Positions 36,201 to 46,574 of a DNA stretch of 64,000 nucleotides are shown piece after piece; position 1 is the stretch's first letter, and every line of letters starts with the position of its first letter. The translations under genes and the position numbers were made by a program. Under the pieces are notes generated by a model that searched no databases, was not told the DNA's origin, and saw only the letters and a list, made by a program, of their open reading frames with translations. The stretch is from Rhizobium hidalgonense. GTDB taxonomy: Bacteria; Pseudomonadota; Alphaproteobacteria; Rhizobiales; Rhizobiaceae. Where the stretch lies: assembly GCF_002914525.1 (NCBI RefSeq), contig NZ_LODW01000058.1, forward strand, positions 16,097 to 80,096, given 5' to 3'.

Positions 36201-36556
36201 GAACCAGTCCTCCCTGCAAGATCTTGCGGCAACAATTTCGTCGCCCTCTTTTATTGTAAAGTTGTAAGATCAATGTCAAGCCGGCATTCCAAGGCGCGGA
36301 AGTTTTTATCGTCTGATTGTGGTCGGTTAGGCTTTGAAGCTGCGTTTCCGCGTCACAATCTATCGCGATATCATAATGTTAACAAGTATATGTCGACGGA
36401 GGGGTCTTCCGGGGACGAAAGACCGGGTGACCGTTTGCCGGCGCATGGCTCTTGTCAAATTGCTGTCGCTTAGTCGCTCCAGCGCCGGTGGCCCTGCATC
36501 CTTTCGGGCCCGATCGGATGCAGGTTTACAATCTTCCGGCCGCCGCTTCGATCAGA
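36201..36556. other. Intergenic region upstream of the alcohol dehydrogenase gene
   Basis: About 355 bases between the alcohol dehydrogenase start and the 3' end of the BNR protein gene, both on the minus strand. The part nearest the dehydrogenase holds the promoter at 36251-36279. The remainder is AT-richer and shows no gene or repeat that I can support. Confidence 0.5.
36251..36279 (-). promoter_or_regulatory. Promoter and candidate GntR operator of the dehydrogenase unit
   Basis: On the minus strand a perfect -35 box TTGACA (36274-36279) precedes an AT-rich run ending TTTACAATAA (36251-36260). On the plus strand this is TTATTGTAAAGTTGTAA, and 14 of 17 positions match the inverted copy at 38882-38902. 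Location is 51-79 bases upstream of the start. Confidence 0.45.
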
Positions 36557-37741
36557 TCAGGGCAGCGATCGCGGGGCCAGGCGCACATATTTGATGGCGC
36601 GCCGGTAATAGGTGTAGGCGATATGGAGTGTGCCGTCGCCGCCCTCGATGATCGAGGGATAGGAGAATTCGCGATTCAGCGAATCCTTCGAATTGTTGCT
36701 GAGGCAGAAGCCATCGCCGGTATCGAGATCGATGCGATGCGGAAAGCTCTTGCCGCCATCCCTAGAGATCGCCAGGCTGAGCGGCGCCCGGGGCACGCCC
36801 CAGACCGCCTTGCGGCCGATATCGGCGACAACAGTGGTCTCTCCCGCCTCGCCACCCTCGATTTCGTCATAGAGCGACTGGCGGCGTGCGTCCGACATCG
36901 TCGCATTCGAATGGTTATAAACCATTGCGATTGCTCCATCATTCAGGACGGTGGCCTGGATCGAGGAGTTGTTGTTCGGCAGTTCGGTCGGCGCGGGCGC
37001 GCTCCACGTTTCGCCGCCGTCGGACGATCGGCTGGAAAGGATGCTCTCGGCGAAACGATTGCGGTAGAAGGCGATCATTTCGTCGCCGCCGAGCGGCAGG
37101 ATGTTCATGTGCACGGCACCGATACTGTCTGGAATATCGTGCATCTGCCAGCTTTCGCCGCCGTTCCGCGAGATCAGCACCGCTGCCGTATCGGCGTCGC
37201 CGCTCCAGCGCTGGCCGTTGAGGCCGACGCAGCGGAAGACCGGAAGCAGCCAGTCGCCCCGTCCGTTGACGACGATCGGCTGGCGAACGAATGTGCCGGG
37301 ACTGCCGCAGAGGACCCTGACCAGCCCAAAGCTTTTGCCGCCATCGTCCGATATGCGGCATTTGACAACGGACCCGTCCTGATTGCCCGAGGTTTGCGAG
37401 GTATAGAGCAGCCAAGTCTTTCCGTCAGGAGCATTGAAAATCAATGGATTCTGCTCGGATTTCTGTGGGTCGTCGCTCATCTTCTCCGGCTCGGACCAGC
37501 GCTCGGCGTCCGGTGCTAACCGCGACATGTAAATCGAAATATCGCCCATGCCCTCCATCGTGCCGCCGAACCAGACGCAGGTCAGCGTTCCGTCGGGCAG
37601 AAAAGCGAGATTTGCCGCATGGTTCTGGATGCAGGGCGAGGGCAGGTAGGCGTCGGCCCGGCCCTCGATGGCGGGGCGAGGGGTGATAAGCCCGGTCATC
37701 ATGGCGGGCACGACTTCCGAAGGCAGGCCGGTAAAGCTCAT
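36557..37741 (-). CDS. BNR/Asp-box sialidase-like protein
   Basis: A 394-residue six-bladed propeller protein. Asp-box motifs (S-x-D-x-G-x-x-W/F) recur: SDDGGKSFG, SRNGGESWQ, SSDGGETWS and SRDGGKSFP. An early PSCIQNHAANLAFLPDG strand and a VWFGGTMEG segment fit the exo-sialidase-like group. There is no signal peptide, so it should work in the cytoplasm after import. True sialidase activity is unproven; other glycosides, or hydrolytic or lyase activity, are possible. It overlaps no neighbour and lies 11 bases after the lyase gene, in one operon. Confidence 0.82.
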   Translation of the reverse strand: MSFTGLPSEVVPAMMTGLITPRPAIEGRADAYLPSPCIQNHAANLAFLPDGTLTCVWFGGTMEGMGDISIYMSRLAPDAERWSEPEKMSDDPQKSEQNPLIFNAPDGKTWLLYTSQTSGNQDGSVVKCRISDDGGKSFGLVRVLCGSPGTFVRQPIVVNGRGDWLLPVFRCVGLNGQRWSGDADTAAVLISRNGGESWQMHDIPDSIGAVHMNILPLGGDEMIAFYRNRFAESILSSRSSDGGETWSAPAPTELPNNNSSIQATVLNDGAIAMVYNHSNATMSDARRQSLYDEIEGGEAGETTVVADIGRKAVWGVPRAPLSLAISRDGGKSFPHRIDLDTGDGFCLSNNSKDSLNREFSYPSIIEGGDGTLHIAYTYYRRAIKYVRLAPRSLP

Positions 37742-37752
37742 GGCGGGTCTCC

Positions 37753-38658
37753 TCAAGGCAGCTTGGCATAGCTTTCGGCAAGTGCGGCGTAGTCCGCCTC
37801 GCCGAGCGGCATCAGCGGCGGGCGCGTTCGGCTCCAGGCGGGATTGCCCGTCTTCAGCCCCACCATTGCCTTGATGGTCGGGATCTGGACGTAGGAGTTG
37901 GAAAGCGTGCGATAGGCGTTGATACGCGCCTGCGCCGCCTCGACATCGGCGGCGCGCGCCTCGTCATGGACGTGGTCGTAGATGGTGCGCAGCGAATCCG
38001 CCACCAGATTGGAGGTGGCGGTGATGCAGCCGGCGCCGCCGGCCTTCAGCAGCGGCAGCAGCAGCGGATCGGCGCCCGCCAGCACCGAAAAACCGGGATG
38101 CGCGGCGATAATGGCCTGCATGTTATTGAAATCGCCGGCAGATTCCTTGATGCCGACGACCGTTTCCGGGAAGGCGGCAATCAGCCGGCCGATCAGCGGA
38201 ATGGACAGCGGCACGCCCGAGACCTGCGGGATATGATAGAGGATGACCCGAAGGCGCGTGTCGGCGACCTTTTCCAGCACCTGCGAATAGGCGGCGAACA
38301 GGCCGTCGTCAGAAACGCCCTTGTAATAGAATGGCGGCAGCATCACCACCTTGGTGACACCGAGCGACAGCGCGTGCCGGGTCAGTTCCACGGTCTCCGG
38401 AATGGCGACGACCCCGGTGCCCGGCAGAAGCCTGTCGGCCGGAATGCCGGCCTTCACGGCCGCTTCCAGAATGGCGCGGCGCTCGGCTCCGGAGAAGGAA
38501 TTGGCCTCGCCCGTCGTACCGAGCAGGGCCACGCCATGACATCCTTCAGCCAGCAGCTGCCGGCAATGATCGGTGAAAAGCGCCAAATCCGGCGTGTTGT
38601 CTGCCGTCAGCGGCGTCGCGGCCGCACTGAAGACGCCTGTGATCCTGTGATGGCTCAT
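37753..38658 (-). CDS. DHDPS/N-acetylneuraminate lyase family aldolase
   Basis: A 301-residue TIM-barrel lyase. GVFSAAATPLTADNTPD is the family N-terminus. LLGTTGEANSFS matches the substrate-binding GTTGE motif, ILYHIPQVSGV holds the conserved tyrosine, and VVGIKESAGD carries the Schiff-base lysine. The housekeeping dapA would be elsewhere, so a catabolic aldolase or dehydratase acting on a 2-keto acid is likely. RBS AAGGGG precedes ATG 38658. It is the first gene of a unit with the BNR protein and is divergent from the ABC importer. Confidence 0.88.
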   Translation of the reverse strand: MSHHRITGVFSAAATPLTADNTPDLALFTDHCRQLLAEGCHGVALLGTTGEANSFSGAERRAILEAAVKAGIPADRLLPGTGVVAIPETVELTRHALSLGVTKVVMLPPFYYKGVSDDGLFAAYSQVLEKVADTRLRVILYHIPQVSGVPLSIPLIGRLIAAFPETVVGIKESAGDFNNMQAIIAAHPGFSVLAGADPLLLPLLKAGGAGCITATSNLVADSLRTIYDHVHDEARAADVEAAQARINAYRTLSNSYVQIPTIKAMVGLKTGNPAWSRTRPPLMPLGEADYAALAESYAKLP

Positions 38659-38774
38659 CCTATCCCCTTCGGCGCGTCCTGTCTTGCCGATCCGCGGTCG
38701 ATCCGCCCGGCTGCGCATCCGATTGTCTTCGTCTGTTTGCGATGGAGTGCTAAGAACTTTTCCATTGCGGCGAT

Positions 38775-38791
38775 TTTGTCAAGAAGACAAA
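38775..38791. promoter_or_regulatory. Perfect inverted repeat, candidate GntR operator
   Basis: TTTGTCAAGAAGACAAA is a 17-base inverted repeat with 6-base arms, 117 bases upstream of the lyase start. Arms of the TTTGT...ACAAA type fit FadR-subfamily GntR operators in general, and the cluster ends with such a regulator gene. Confidence 0.4.
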
Positions 38792-38881
38792 GTGCCTTCA
38801 TGGGAGAGTAAAAAATTATCTATTTGTTATTGCTGCAATATTTTTCAGCATATATTTTGCCTGAATGAAAACCGCGATTTT

Positions 38882-38902
38882 TTGTTGACATATTTACAAT
38901 AA
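38882..38902 (+). promoter_or_regulatory. Promoter and candidate operator of the ABC importer
   Basis: A TTGACA box (38885-38890) is immediately followed by TATTTACAATAA (38891-38902). The last ten bases, TTTACAATAA, are identical to those in the dehydrogenase promoter at 36251-36260, in the same orientation relative to transcription. Confidence 0.45.
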
Positions 38903-38985
38903 CGAGAGAACCATAAGGAACGGATTGTGCTGCGCCTGGCAGGTGCAGGGAGAGCGCCGCCGAATTCACCGTGGGAGGGAATGCC

Positions 38986-40623
38986 ATGTCTTTTGATCAA
39001 TCTGATAAAACCAATCTATCGCGTCGCAACGCACTGAAGCTCGGTCTTGCGGCCGGCGTCGGGCTCACCGTGTTCGGGATGAATGCCCGCATCGTGATGG
39101 CTGACGAGGGCCAGGTCCTGAAAGTCGCACATCCGGCCTTCGACCAGGACTGGTCACCGCTGCGCGGCGGCGGCAGAACCTTCCGCTGGAATTCGATCTG
39201 GTGGGCAGCGCCGATGTATTTCGACAGTGAAGGCAATATCAAGCCTTACGTCTTTACCAGCTGGGAATCGGCCGACAACACGGTGTGGACCTTCAAGATC
39301 GACCCCAAGGCGGTTTTCTCTGATGGCAGCAAGATCACCGCGGCCGACGTCAAGGGATCGTGGGAAGTCGCCTCGATGCCGAACACCAAGAGCCAGCGCG
39401 CCGACCAGGTGCTGAGCAAGGTCAAGGGTTATGCCGAAATCGCCGCCGGCTCCGGCAAAGAGCTGACCGGTGTCGCAACACCCGACGAGGGAACGGTCGT
39501 CGTGACGCTTGGTGCCGCCGATCCGATCTTCTTCATGCGCCTGGCAAATCACATCGCGCCGATCACCAAGGCGTCGCAGTCGCGCGGCAGCGACGGCGAG
39601 GAGATCATCGACTGGTACAAGCCCGACAGCAAGCCGGTGTTCTCCGGCCCCTTCAAGCTGACCAGCATCGATATAGACGCCGGCAAGCTCACCTTCGAGC
39701 CGAATGAGAACTTCTTCGGGCCGAAGCCGAAGCTCGCGCGCATCGAGGTCACCTCGATCGAGGATAATGTGACGGCGACATCGCTGATCAAATCCGGCGA
39801 GTTCAATGCCCATACCGAGCTGGTCACCTCGACGATCATCCAGGATCTCGGCCCGGAATTCTCGGCCGGCCCGCTGATCCCGACCAGCCAGCACTTCTGG
39901 TTCAACATCTCCCGCGCGCCGATGGATGACCCGAAGGTCCGCCAGGCGCTGATCATGGCGGTCGACCGCGACGGTCTGTTCAAGGCGTCTTATCCGGATG
40001 GGCCGCACAAGAAGGCCGACCAGATCCTCAACTCGGTTCCAGGCGCCGAGAATTCCGGCTTCGAGCCCTTTCCCTATGATCCGGCAGCCGCCAAGAAGCT
40101 GCTTGCCGAGTCGAGCTATGGCGGACCAGAGCGCCTGCCGAAAATCATGTTCGTCGGCATCTCGGCGCCGGCCATTCAGGCCGCCGCCCAGTTCATTGCC
40201 GAGCAATGGCGCCAGAACCTCGGCATCACTGCGGTCGACATGAAGCCGCAGCAGGACGCCTATGCCGGTCCGGACCAGAATTCGGTCCAGATCTTCCGCG
40301 ACGACGTCGGCACCCGCGTTCCCGATGCCGTCTCCTATCTGGCGGGCTGCATCGCCTCGACCTCGTCGAACGCGCAGAACAAGCTCGGCGGGTATAAAAA
40401 CGACAAGGTCGACAGCGCCCTTGCCGAAGCGACGACCAAGGCCGCGGACGATCCGCAGCGCATCGCTCTCGCCCAGCAAGCCCAGAAGGCGTTCCGCGAC
40501 GATTGGGCCTTCATCCCGTGGTATTCTCAGGCGATGTCGCGCTGGGCCACCAAGGAAGTCAAGGGTCTGGACAAGAACCTCGACTGGCAGATCGTCGAGC
40601 CGTGGAACATTTCGATCGGTTGA
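38986..40623 (+). CDS. Family-5 ABC transporter substrate-binding protein (Tat signal)
   Basis: A 545-residue periplasmic protein of the peptide/opine/oligosaccharide binding family. A twin-arginine signal is visible (NLSRRNALKLGLAAGVGLTV). The mature part holds DPKAVFSDGSKITAADVKGSWE and FNISRAPMDDPKVRQALIMAVDR, both family hallmarks. RBS GGGAGGG precedes; ATG 38986 is chosen over an out-of-frame ATG at 38981. In this family substrates range from peptides to glycosides and opines; the neighbours argue for an acidic sugar or glycoside. A hairpin follows the stop codon. Confidence 0.9.
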   Translation: MSFDQSDKTNLSRRNALKLGLAAGVGLTVFGMNARIVMADEGQVLKVAHPAFDQDWSPLRGGGRTFRWNSIWWAAPMYFDSEGNIKPYVFTSWESADNTVWTFKIDPKAVFSDGSKITAADVKGSWEVASMPNTKSQRADQVLSKVKGYAEIAAGSGKELTGVATPDEGTVVVTLGAADPIFFMRLANHIAPITKASQSRGSDGEEIIDWYKPDSKPVFSGPFKLTSIDIDAGKLTFEPNENFFGPKPKLARIEVTSIEDNVTATSLIKSGEFNAHTELVTSTIIQDLGPEFSAGPLIPTSQHFWFNISRAPMDDPKVRQALIMAVDRDGLFKASYPDGPHKKADQILNSVPGAENSGFEPFPYDPAAAKKLLAESSYGGPERLPKIMFVGISAPAIQAAAQFIAEQWRQNLGITAVDMKPQQDAYAGPDQNSVQIFRDDVGTRVPDAVSYLAGCIASTSSNAQNKLGGYKNDKVDSALAEATTKAADDPQRIALAQQAQKAFRDDWAFIPWYSQAMSRWATKEVKGLDKNLDWQIVEPWNISIG

Positions 40624-40651
40624 TCCGGAGCAATCGTTCCTGGCGATAAAC

Positions 40652-40677
40652 GCGCGGAGGCTGCAAGGCCTTCGCGC
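40652..40677. other. Intercistronic hairpin after the binding-protein gene
   Basis: GCGCGGAGGC (40652-40661) pairs with GCCTTCGCGC (40668-40677) around a 6-base loop, with one G-U wobble. It begins 28 bases after the binding-protein stop and resembles the hairpin after glpV in stem length, wobble and loop size. Confidence 0.6.
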
Positions 40678-40754
40678 AAATTTCAAGAAGAGATGCGATC
40701 TGCCGGGCGTCGGCCAAGGACGGGACCGCATCGAACAACAGGTGGGAGGTGGCC

Positions 40755-41711
40755 TTGCTGCGCTACGTGCTAACCCGGTTTGCCATCTGGATTCCATCCG
40801 TTCTGGTGGTGATGCTGGCCGTCTACGCGCTGGCCTTCTATGGCGCCGGCGACCCGATCAAGCTGATCTTCCTGCGCGCCCCGGGCGATGTCGCCTATAA
40901 TCCGCAGCGCATCGAAGCCATCCGCGAAAGCGCCGGTCTCAACCGGCCCTTCATCGAGCAGTTCGGCCTTTACCTCTGGAACCTGCTGCACGGCCAGTTC
41001 GGCAATTCGCTGACCTCGGGCCGCGCCGTCTGGGCAATGGTCTCGGCTGCTGCGCCCGTCTCCTTTCAGCTCGCCCTCTGTTCGATCATCCTGACGACCG
41101 TCGTCGCGATCCCGCTCGGCATGATCGCCGCGCTGAACCAGAATTCGCGGCTCGATTACGCCATTCTGGGCTCGGCGCTTTTCCTCTGGGCGATCCCGGC
41201 CTATGTCGCCGGCCCGCTGCTGATGGTCGGCCTCATCGTGCTGCTGCCGGGTGCAAGCGTTCCCTATGGCTGGGGCGGCATCTTCGATGTGCGCATCCTG
41301 CTGCCGTTGCTCGTGCTGTCCTTCCAGCCGATCGCGCTGATCGTGCGCCAGACCCGGGCTGCCGTCATCGAGGTGCTGTCGGAGGATTTCGTCCGCACCG
41401 CCCGCGCCAAGGGCGTGCCGGAGATCATCGTGGCGCTTCGCCACATCCTGAGGCCGGTGTTGACGCCTGTCGTGACGCAGCTCGGCCTGATTATGATCAC
41501 CATCGTCAACGGCGCGATCTTCGTCGAACTGGTCTTTGGCCTGCCGGGTCTCGGGCGCCTGACGGTGCAGGCGCTGATCAATTCCGACTATCCTGTCATC
41601 CTTGCGATCACGCTGATCGGATCGTTCCTGGTGATGGTGTCGAACCTTTTGGTCGACGTGCTCTATCCGCTGCTCGATCCGCGCGCCAACGATTCAAGAA
41701 GGAGCCGCTGA
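40755..41711 (+). CDS. ABC transporter permease (DppB type)
   Basis: A 318-residue permease starting MLRYVLTRFAIWIPSVLVVM, the usual DppB-family start. I use TTG 40755 because GGGAGG lies just upstream; a GTG two codons earlier would overlap that site. The EAA region is VLSEDFVRTARAKGVPEIIVALRHILRP. It forms the channel with the next gene product. Confidence 0.88.
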   Translation: MLRYVLTRFAIWIPSVLVVMLAVYALAFYGAGDPIKLIFLRAPGDVAYNPQRIEAIRESAGLNRPFIEQFGLYLWNLLHGQFGNSLTSGRAVWAMVSAAAPVSFQLALCSIILTTVVAIPLGMIAALNQNSRLDYAILGSALFLWAIPAYVAGPLLMVGLIVLLPGASVPYGWGGIFDVRILLPLLVLSFQPIALIVRQTRAAVIEVLSEDFVRTARAKGVPEIIVALRHILRPVLTPVVTQLGLIMITIVNGAIFVELVFGLPGLGRLTVQALINSDYPVILAITLIGSFLVMVSNLLVDVLYPLLDPRANDSRRSR

Positions 41712-41713
41712 CC

Positions 41714-42669
41714 ATGTCCGCCATCCCTCTTTCCACCACCGAAGCCGTCGAGGAGCCGTCGGTCAGCCTGTGGCGCGACGCCTGGTACCGGCTGAAGCGC
41801 AACAAGCTCGCCATCTTCGGGCTGATCGTCGTGTTGATCCTCGCCTTCACGGCAATCTTCGGTCCTTACCTTACGCCCTACGACTATCTGAGCCAGGATC
41901 TCAACGCCCGCAACGCGTTGCCGTCGATGAGCCATCTCTTCGGAACCGACGATCTCGGCCGCGACGTCTTCAGCCGCGTTGTCTTTGGCACGCGGACCGC
42001 TTTCCTCGTCGCCGTCATCGTCACCTTCTTCGCGGTGCTGATCGGCCTCACGCTCGGCGCCGTTGCCGGTTTCTTCGGCAATCCCTTCGACCGCGTCATC
42101 ATGTGGCTGACCGACGTGACGATGTCGGTTCCCAACTTGCTGCTCGTCGTCGTCATCAACGCATCGCTGAAATCGCCGATCACCCGCTGGATGGAGGCGC
42201 GTTACCTCGAGACCCTCAATCCCTTCTACCGCCAGACCATATGGGTGGATTTCATCCTGGTCTTCGGGTCGATGGCGCTGATCTCCTGGCCGCCTTATGC
42301 TCGTCTGGTGCGCGCCCAGGTGCTGTCGATCCGCAGCCGGCCCTATATTACCGCGGCGCAGGCGCTCGGCCTGTCGAACTGGGTCATCATCAAGCGGTAT
42401 GTCGTGCCGAATGCGCTGGGGCCGCTGATCGTCTCGGTCAGCGCCGGTCTCGGCACGGCGATGGTGCTGGAAAGCGCCTTCAGCTTCCTCGGCGTCGGCG
42501 TCAATCCGCCGACCCCGAGCTGGGGCAACATGATCTCGGACGGCCTTCGCGTCTGGCAGCATTATCCGCATCTTCTCGCCGCTCCGGCGGCCGTGCTCGG
42601 CCTTGCCTCGGTTGCCTTCAGCTTCCTCGGCGACGGTCTTAACGACGCGCTCAATCCGCGGGGCAGCAA

Positions 42670-42673
<4 letters not shown>
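41714..42673 (+). CDS. ABC transporter permease (DppC type)
   Basis: A 319-residue permease with the N-terminal DppC-family region (RDAWYRLKRNKLAIFGLIVV) and the family motif FGTDDLGRDVFSRVVFGTR in the first periplasmic loop. The EAA loop is YITAAQALGLSNWVIIKRYVVPN. It starts 2 bases after DppB and overlaps the next gene by 4 bases. Confidence 0.9.
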
Positions 42674-43673
<1,000 letters not shown>

Positions 43674-43677
<4 letters not shown>

Positions 43678-44669
43678 TGGGTGCTCAACCGCTGCTCAAG
43701 ATCGAAAACCTGGTCAAGCATTTCCACGTCAAGCTGGGCGCCTTCGGTGAGCGCTCGGCAACTGTCTATGCGCTCGACAATGTCAATCTCGACATCATGG
43801 AAGGCGAGACGCTGAGCCTCGTCGGCGAATCCGGCTGCGGCAAGTCGACGACCGGCTTCACCATCCTCAATCTCTACAAGGCGACCAGCGGCAAGGTCGT
43901 CTACAAGGGTCAGGATCTCGCGACGCTCGACGAAAGGCAGATGCGGCCGTTCCGCCGTGACTTGCAGATCGTCTTCCAGGACCCTTATTCGACGCTCAAT
44001 CCGCGCATGACGGTGGGCGAGGCAATCGGCGAGCCGATCCTCTTCCACAAGCTCTGCACAAAAGCCGAACTCAAGGAGCGGGTGGCGGCGCTGCTGACTG
44101 ATGTCGGCCTGCCCACACGCTTTGCCCAGCGTTACCCGCACGAGCTTTCCGGCGGACAGCGCCAGCGCGTCGTCATTGCCCGGGCGCTCGCCTGCCAGCC
44201 GAAATTCATCGTCTGCGACGAGGCGATTTCGGCGCTTGACGTGTCGATCCAGGCGCAGATCATCAACCTGCTGCTCGATCTGCAGGAGAAATACGGGCTG
44301 ACCTATCTGTTCATCGCCCATGATCTGGCGGTGGTGCGCCATATCAGCACCCGCGTCGGCGTCATGTATCTCGGACGGCTTGCCGAACTTGCCAGCCGCG
44401 AGGAGCTGTTCGACAATCCGTTGCATCCCTATACCAGGGCGCTGCTGTCGGCCGTCCCGGAGACCGATCCGGAGCATGAGCGCAGCCGCCAGCGCCAGAT
44501 TCTGCAGGGCGACGTCCCGAGCCCGCTGAACCCGCCGTCGGGCTGCCGTTTCCACACCCGCTGCCCGATCGCCATGGATGTCTGCAGCAAGGTCATTCCT
44601 GTCTGGAAGGAAGCAACGCCCGGCCACCTCGTCGCCTGTCATGCCGTCAGTACGGGTGAGATTCCATGA
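43674..44669 (+). CDS. ABC transporter ATP-binding protein (DppF type)
   Basis: A 331-residue ATPase partner of DppD: Walker A GESGCGKSTT, signature ELSGGQRQRVVIARALA, Walker B FIVCDEAISALD (glutamate conserved, typical of DppF), C-terminal GCRFHTRCPIAMDVC. It overlaps both neighbours by 4 bases (ATGA), so the whole unit from the permeases to the kinase is translationally coupled. Confidence 0.92.
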
Positions 44670-45730
44670 CGCTGAAGGCCGCGATCATTGCCGACGATCT
44701 GACGGGCGCGCTCGATACCGGCACGCCCTTCGCCGCCGCCGGCCTTTCAGTCGCGGTCGCCGTCGATGTCGAGGCAGCCCGGGATGCGATCGCCACCGGC
44801 TGCGATGTCGTCGTCGTCAACACCGCTTCGCGCGCGCTGAACGAGCGCGAGGCTGCCGAAAGGATCCGACTGGCGGTGGAGATGCTGGGCGGCGCGAAGC
44901 CCGGTATCGTCATGAAGAAGATCGACTCCCGGCTGAAGGGCAATGTCGCGGCTGAAAGTCTGGCGCTGGCAGGTGCGCTGGGCCTGAAGAACATTCTGGT
45001 GGCGCCTGCCATTCCCGATCAGGAGCGCCTGACCTACCGCGGCTGCGTCGTCGGCCGCGGTGTCGACAGGCCGTTGCCGATTGCCGATCTGTTCGCGGGT
45101 GCGGACAATGTTGTGGTTGCCGATGCCGCAGACGATACCGATCTCGATCAGATCGTCGAGGGTCATGTCTGGCTGACGACGCTTGGGGTCGGTGCGCGCG
45201 GCCTCGGTGCGGCATTCGCTCGCCAGCTCGGTGAACCACCAGGGCGACGGCCGGTGACGGAATTTGCGGCGACCGCGCGCACGCTGTTTGCCTTCGGCTC
45301 GCGCGATCCGATCACCTCAGCCCAGATGAACCGGCTCGAAGCCTCGGGCGCCCTACGTATGGTGGTGGATGCTCCGATGGGGCAGATCGAATGCGGGGAG
45401 GGCTTGGCGCTGCCGGTTCTGCTGCGCTGCAGCGGCGACATGGCAGCCGATGCGATGCTCGTCGCCGGTGATTTTGCCGCAGGCGTTAAAAGGGTGATCG
45501 ACGATACCAGGCCCGATATGCTGATGGTCGGCGGCGGCGATACGGCGCTTGCGGTTTTCCGTGCATTGGGGGTGAGGGTGCTCATGCCGAAGGGCGAAAT
45601 CGAGGCCGGCATTCCCTGGTTCGATGTCACGGCCGCCGACGGGCGGTCTTTTCGATGCGCCGTCAAGTCGGGGGGCTTCGGTAAGCCGGATAGTTTGTTA
45701 AAACTGGTTCTTCGGAATCAGGCGGCATAA
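44666..45730 (+). CDS. Four-carbon acid sugar kinase family protein (former DUF1537)
   Basis: A 354-residue kinase. The N-terminal IADDLTGALDTG and the KKIDSRLKGN segment are the two hallmarks of the DUF1537 family; the nucleotide-binding C-terminal domain contains MLMVGGGDTALAVFRALG. Family members phosphorylate D-threonate, D-erythronate or 3-keto-tetronate at O4. With PdxA2 in the same cluster, a D-threonate- or D-erythronate-type route to dihydroxyacetone phosphate is likely (inference from published family work). It overlaps the transporter ATPase gene by 4 bases. Confidence 0.9.
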   Translation: MTLKAAIIADDLTGALDTGTPFAAAGLSVAVAVDVEAARDAIATGCDVVVVNTASRALNEREAAERIRLAVEMLGGAKPGIVMKKIDSRLKGNVAAESLALAGALGLKNILVAPAIPDQERLTYRGCVVGRGVDRPLPIADLFAGADNVVVADAADDTDLDQIVEGHVWLTTLGVGARGLGAAFARQLGEPPGRRPVTEFAATARTLFAFGSRDPITSAQMNRLEASGALRMVVDAPMGQIECGEGLALPVLLRCSGDMAADAMLVAGDFAAGVKRVIDDTRPDMLMVGGGDTALAVFRALGVRVLMPKGEIEAGIPWFDVTAADGRSFRCAVKSGGFGKPDSLLKLVLRNQAA

Positions 45731-45751
45731 GATACCGCCGGGGAGAATGAC

Positions 45752-46516
45752 GTGGTTGAAGTGAATGGCGATTCTTTGAACGCGGATGCCGGCCCGCCGG
45801 GCAAGCCCGAACGCGGCAAAGCCGTCAAGCTGGTCGACCGCGTCTTCGACCACTTGCTCGAGCGTATCCGCGGCGGGAACTATCCGCCGGATTCGCGCCT
45901 GCCCGGCGAACATGAACTTGCCTCGATGCTAGGTGTTTCCAGGCCGATCATCCGCGACGCGCTCGCCCGCCTGCGCGATCGGGGCATGGTCTATGCCCGC
46001 CAAGGCGCCGGCACCTTCGTCAGCGCCCATGGATCGCCGACGACGCAGCTTGCCTATTCGCCTGTTAAGACCATCGCCGACATTCAGCGCTGCTACGAAT
46101 TCCGCCTGACGATCGAGCCGGCCGCCGCCTATTTTGCCGCCAAGCGGCGCAACGAGCAGGCGATCCAGAAGATTGCCAGCGCCCTTGCCGATCTGCGCGA
46201 GGCGACCAGCCATCAGCTTCACCGCACAGATGCCGATTTCATCTTCCACCGCGCGGTGACGGAGGCTGCCAACAACCATTATTACACCGCTTCGATCGAT
46301 GCGCTGAAAGCCCATATCGCCGTCGGCATGCATCTCCACGGCCTCTCCCTGCTCGGCCCGCGCCAGGGGCTGGAACAGGTCTACGAAGAGCATAACGCCA
46401 TCTACAAGGCGATCGCGGACGGGCGGGCCGACGACGCGCAAAGGCTGATGAAGGCGCATCTCGAAGGCTCCCGCGACCGTCTGTTCGAGGGCAGGGCACT
46501 CGACCTGTCCTTCTGA
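45752..46516 (+). CDS. GntR family regulator (FadR subfamily)
   Basis: A 254-residue regulator. The winged helix has LVDRVFDHLLERIRGGNYPP, then LPGEHELASMLGVSRPIIRDAL (helix-turn-helix) and GMVYARQGAGTFV (wing). The C-terminal FCD domain with its histidine metal site shows DADFIFHRAVTEAANN and EEHNAIYKAIADGRADDA. GTG 45752 follows GGGAGAA. It is 21 bases after the kinase and last in the unit, so it probably controls the cluster in response to an intermediate. Confidence 0.9.
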   Translation: MVEVNGDSLNADAGPPGKPERGKAVKLVDRVFDHLLERIRGGNYPPDSRLPGEHELASMLGVSRPIIRDALARLRDRGMVYARQGAGTFVSAHGSPTTQLAYSPVKTIADIQRCYEFRLTIEPAAAYFAAKRRNEQAIQKIASALADLREATSHQLHRTDADFIFHRAVTEAANNHYYTASIDALKAHIAVGMHLHGLSLLGPRQGLEQVYEEHNAIYKAIADGRADDAQRLMKAHLEGSRDRLFEGRALDLSF

Positions 46517-46574
46517 GGCAGATCGGCCGCCCGGATCGTCGGGATACCCGAGACGTTGCCTCCGCCTTCCCAGC

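Larger units (their letters stand above)
38659..38985. other. Divergent control region of the catabolic cluster
   Basis: About 330 bases between the lyase and binding-protein genes, strongly AT-rich in its middle (38800-38910). It holds two candidate operators, 38775-38791 and 38882-38902, the second overlapping a TTGACA box. No gene is visible. Confidence 0.5.
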
